This document shows positions 6,753 to 6,989 of a stretch of 6,989 nucleotides of DNA, piece after piece. The stretch is from Bacteroidaceae bacterium. GTDB taxonomy: Bacteria > Bacteroidota > Bacteroidia > Bacteroidales > CHK158-818. The position numbers were made by a program, and so were the translations under genes. The notes under the pieces were generated by a model. It saw only the letters and a list, made by a program, of their open reading frames with translations. It searched no databases and was not told the DNA's origin. Position 1 is the first letter of the stretch, and every line of letters begins with the position of its first letter. The stretch is taken from the NCBI GenBank assembly GCA_017467745.1, contig JAFUKV010000194.1, forward strand, positions 1 to 6,989, read 5' to 3'.

Positions 6753-6989
6753 ATGAGAAAGAAAAGTAACATTTTAATTTATCTATTAGCCTGTTTTGTA
6801 ATCGGATTACAATCATGTGCCGATCATTCGGAGCTTGAACAACTGAAAGTTAATAGGGCTGAGAATCCATTAGGAATAGATACGCCTAATCCTCGTTTTT
6901 CTTGGAAAATTACGAGCGAAAAAAGAGGCGCCGCTCAAACGGCTTATCGTATTTTGGTTGCATCTTCTCCCGATTTACTTGTTGAGGGA
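6753..6989 (+). CDS. GH78-type alpha-L-rhamnosidase lipoprotein, N-terminal 79 residues (partial, cut by right edge)
   Basis: GH78 enzymes release terminal alpha-L-rhamnose from plant and microbial glycans; in Bacteroidetes many are lipoproteins on the cell surface or in the periplasm. The visible part starts with a positively charged, hydrophobic signal peptide (MRKKSN, then ILIYLLACFVIGLQ) and a lipobox-like LQSC ending at C22, so a signal peptidase II lipoprotein is likely. D24, E27 and E29 after the cysteine are acidic, which is compatible with surface export in this phylum. Residues 32-78 (LKVNRAENPLGID, then PRFSWKI, then QTAYRILVASS) match the N-terminal beta-sandwich seen at the front of GH78 rhamnosidases. 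The catalytic domain lies beyond the window, so the assignment rests only on the N-terminal module. No separate promoter box was found in the 33-bp gap after the methyltransferase. The frame is open to the last base. Confidence 0.82.
   Translation, partial: MRKKSNILIYLLACFVIGLQSCADHSELEQLKVNRAENPLGIDTPNPRFSWKITSEKRGAAQTAYRILVASSPDLLVEG

Noticed and set aside
6725..6769. A 14-codon open frame (MKFLFKRYQHEKEK) between the methyltransferase and the rhamnosidase, overlapping the latter's start.
   Set aside because: It is very short, has no ribosome-site or motif support, and such frames are expected by chance; no attenuator structure is visible next to it.
1..6989. Possible defence system, mobile element, CRISPR array or non-coding RNA gene.
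   Set aside because: I found no repeat-spacer pattern, terminal inverted repeats, transposase or integrase motifs, tRNA-like cloverleaf or rRNA segment. RmuC and Mfd are ordinary genome-maintenance genes and do not by themselves indicate a defence island.

Overview
The window looks like a stretch of chromosome from a member of the Bacteroidetes, most likely the order Bacteroidales. The DNA is AT-rich, genes lack clear Shine-Dalgarno sites, and the two main intergenic gaps carry boxes matching the Bacteroidetes -7 promoter consensus TAnnTTTG. A lipoprotein rhamnosidase of the GH78 type begins at the right edge. The genus cannot be told from the sequence alone.

Layout. Positions 1-1797 (minus strand) hold the first 599 codons of mfd, the transcription-repair coupling factor; its C-terminal half lies off the left edge. 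A 135-bp divergent intergenic region (1798-1932) carries one candidate promoter for each direction and a perfect A/T-rich inverted repeat between them. A tight rightward operon follows (1933-5823): a DPM1-like family 2 glycosyltransferase, dihydroorotase (pyrC), a Fluc/CrcB fluoride channel and the RmuC protein. All three junctions inside this operon are the same 4-base ATGA overlap, where the start codon of one gene overlaps the stop of the previous one. A 104-bp gap (5824-5927) with another -7-like box leads to a class I SAM-dependent methyltransferase of unknown substrate (5928-6719). After 33 bp the N-terminus of a GH78 alpha-L-rhamnosidase-type lipoprotein starts (6753) and runs off the right edge. 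No gene-free stretch exceeds 300 bases. I see no tRNA, rRNA, IS element, CRISPR array or riboswitch.

How the genes relate. The region is mostly housekeeping: transcription-coupled repair (Mfd), genome maintenance (RmuC), de novo pyrimidine synthesis (PyrC), fluoride efflux (CrcB) and polyprenyl-phosphate sugar synthesis (the glycosyltransferase). The four operon genes share no obvious pathway; the overlaps imply shared transcription and probably coupled translation. The methyltransferase and rhamnosidase may start a separate block concerned with glycans. I found no convincing evidence of a new defence, mobile or regulatory system. The points most worth checking are a glutamine in place of the first metal-binding histidine of dihydroorotase and the orphan methyltransferase beside the rhamnosidase.
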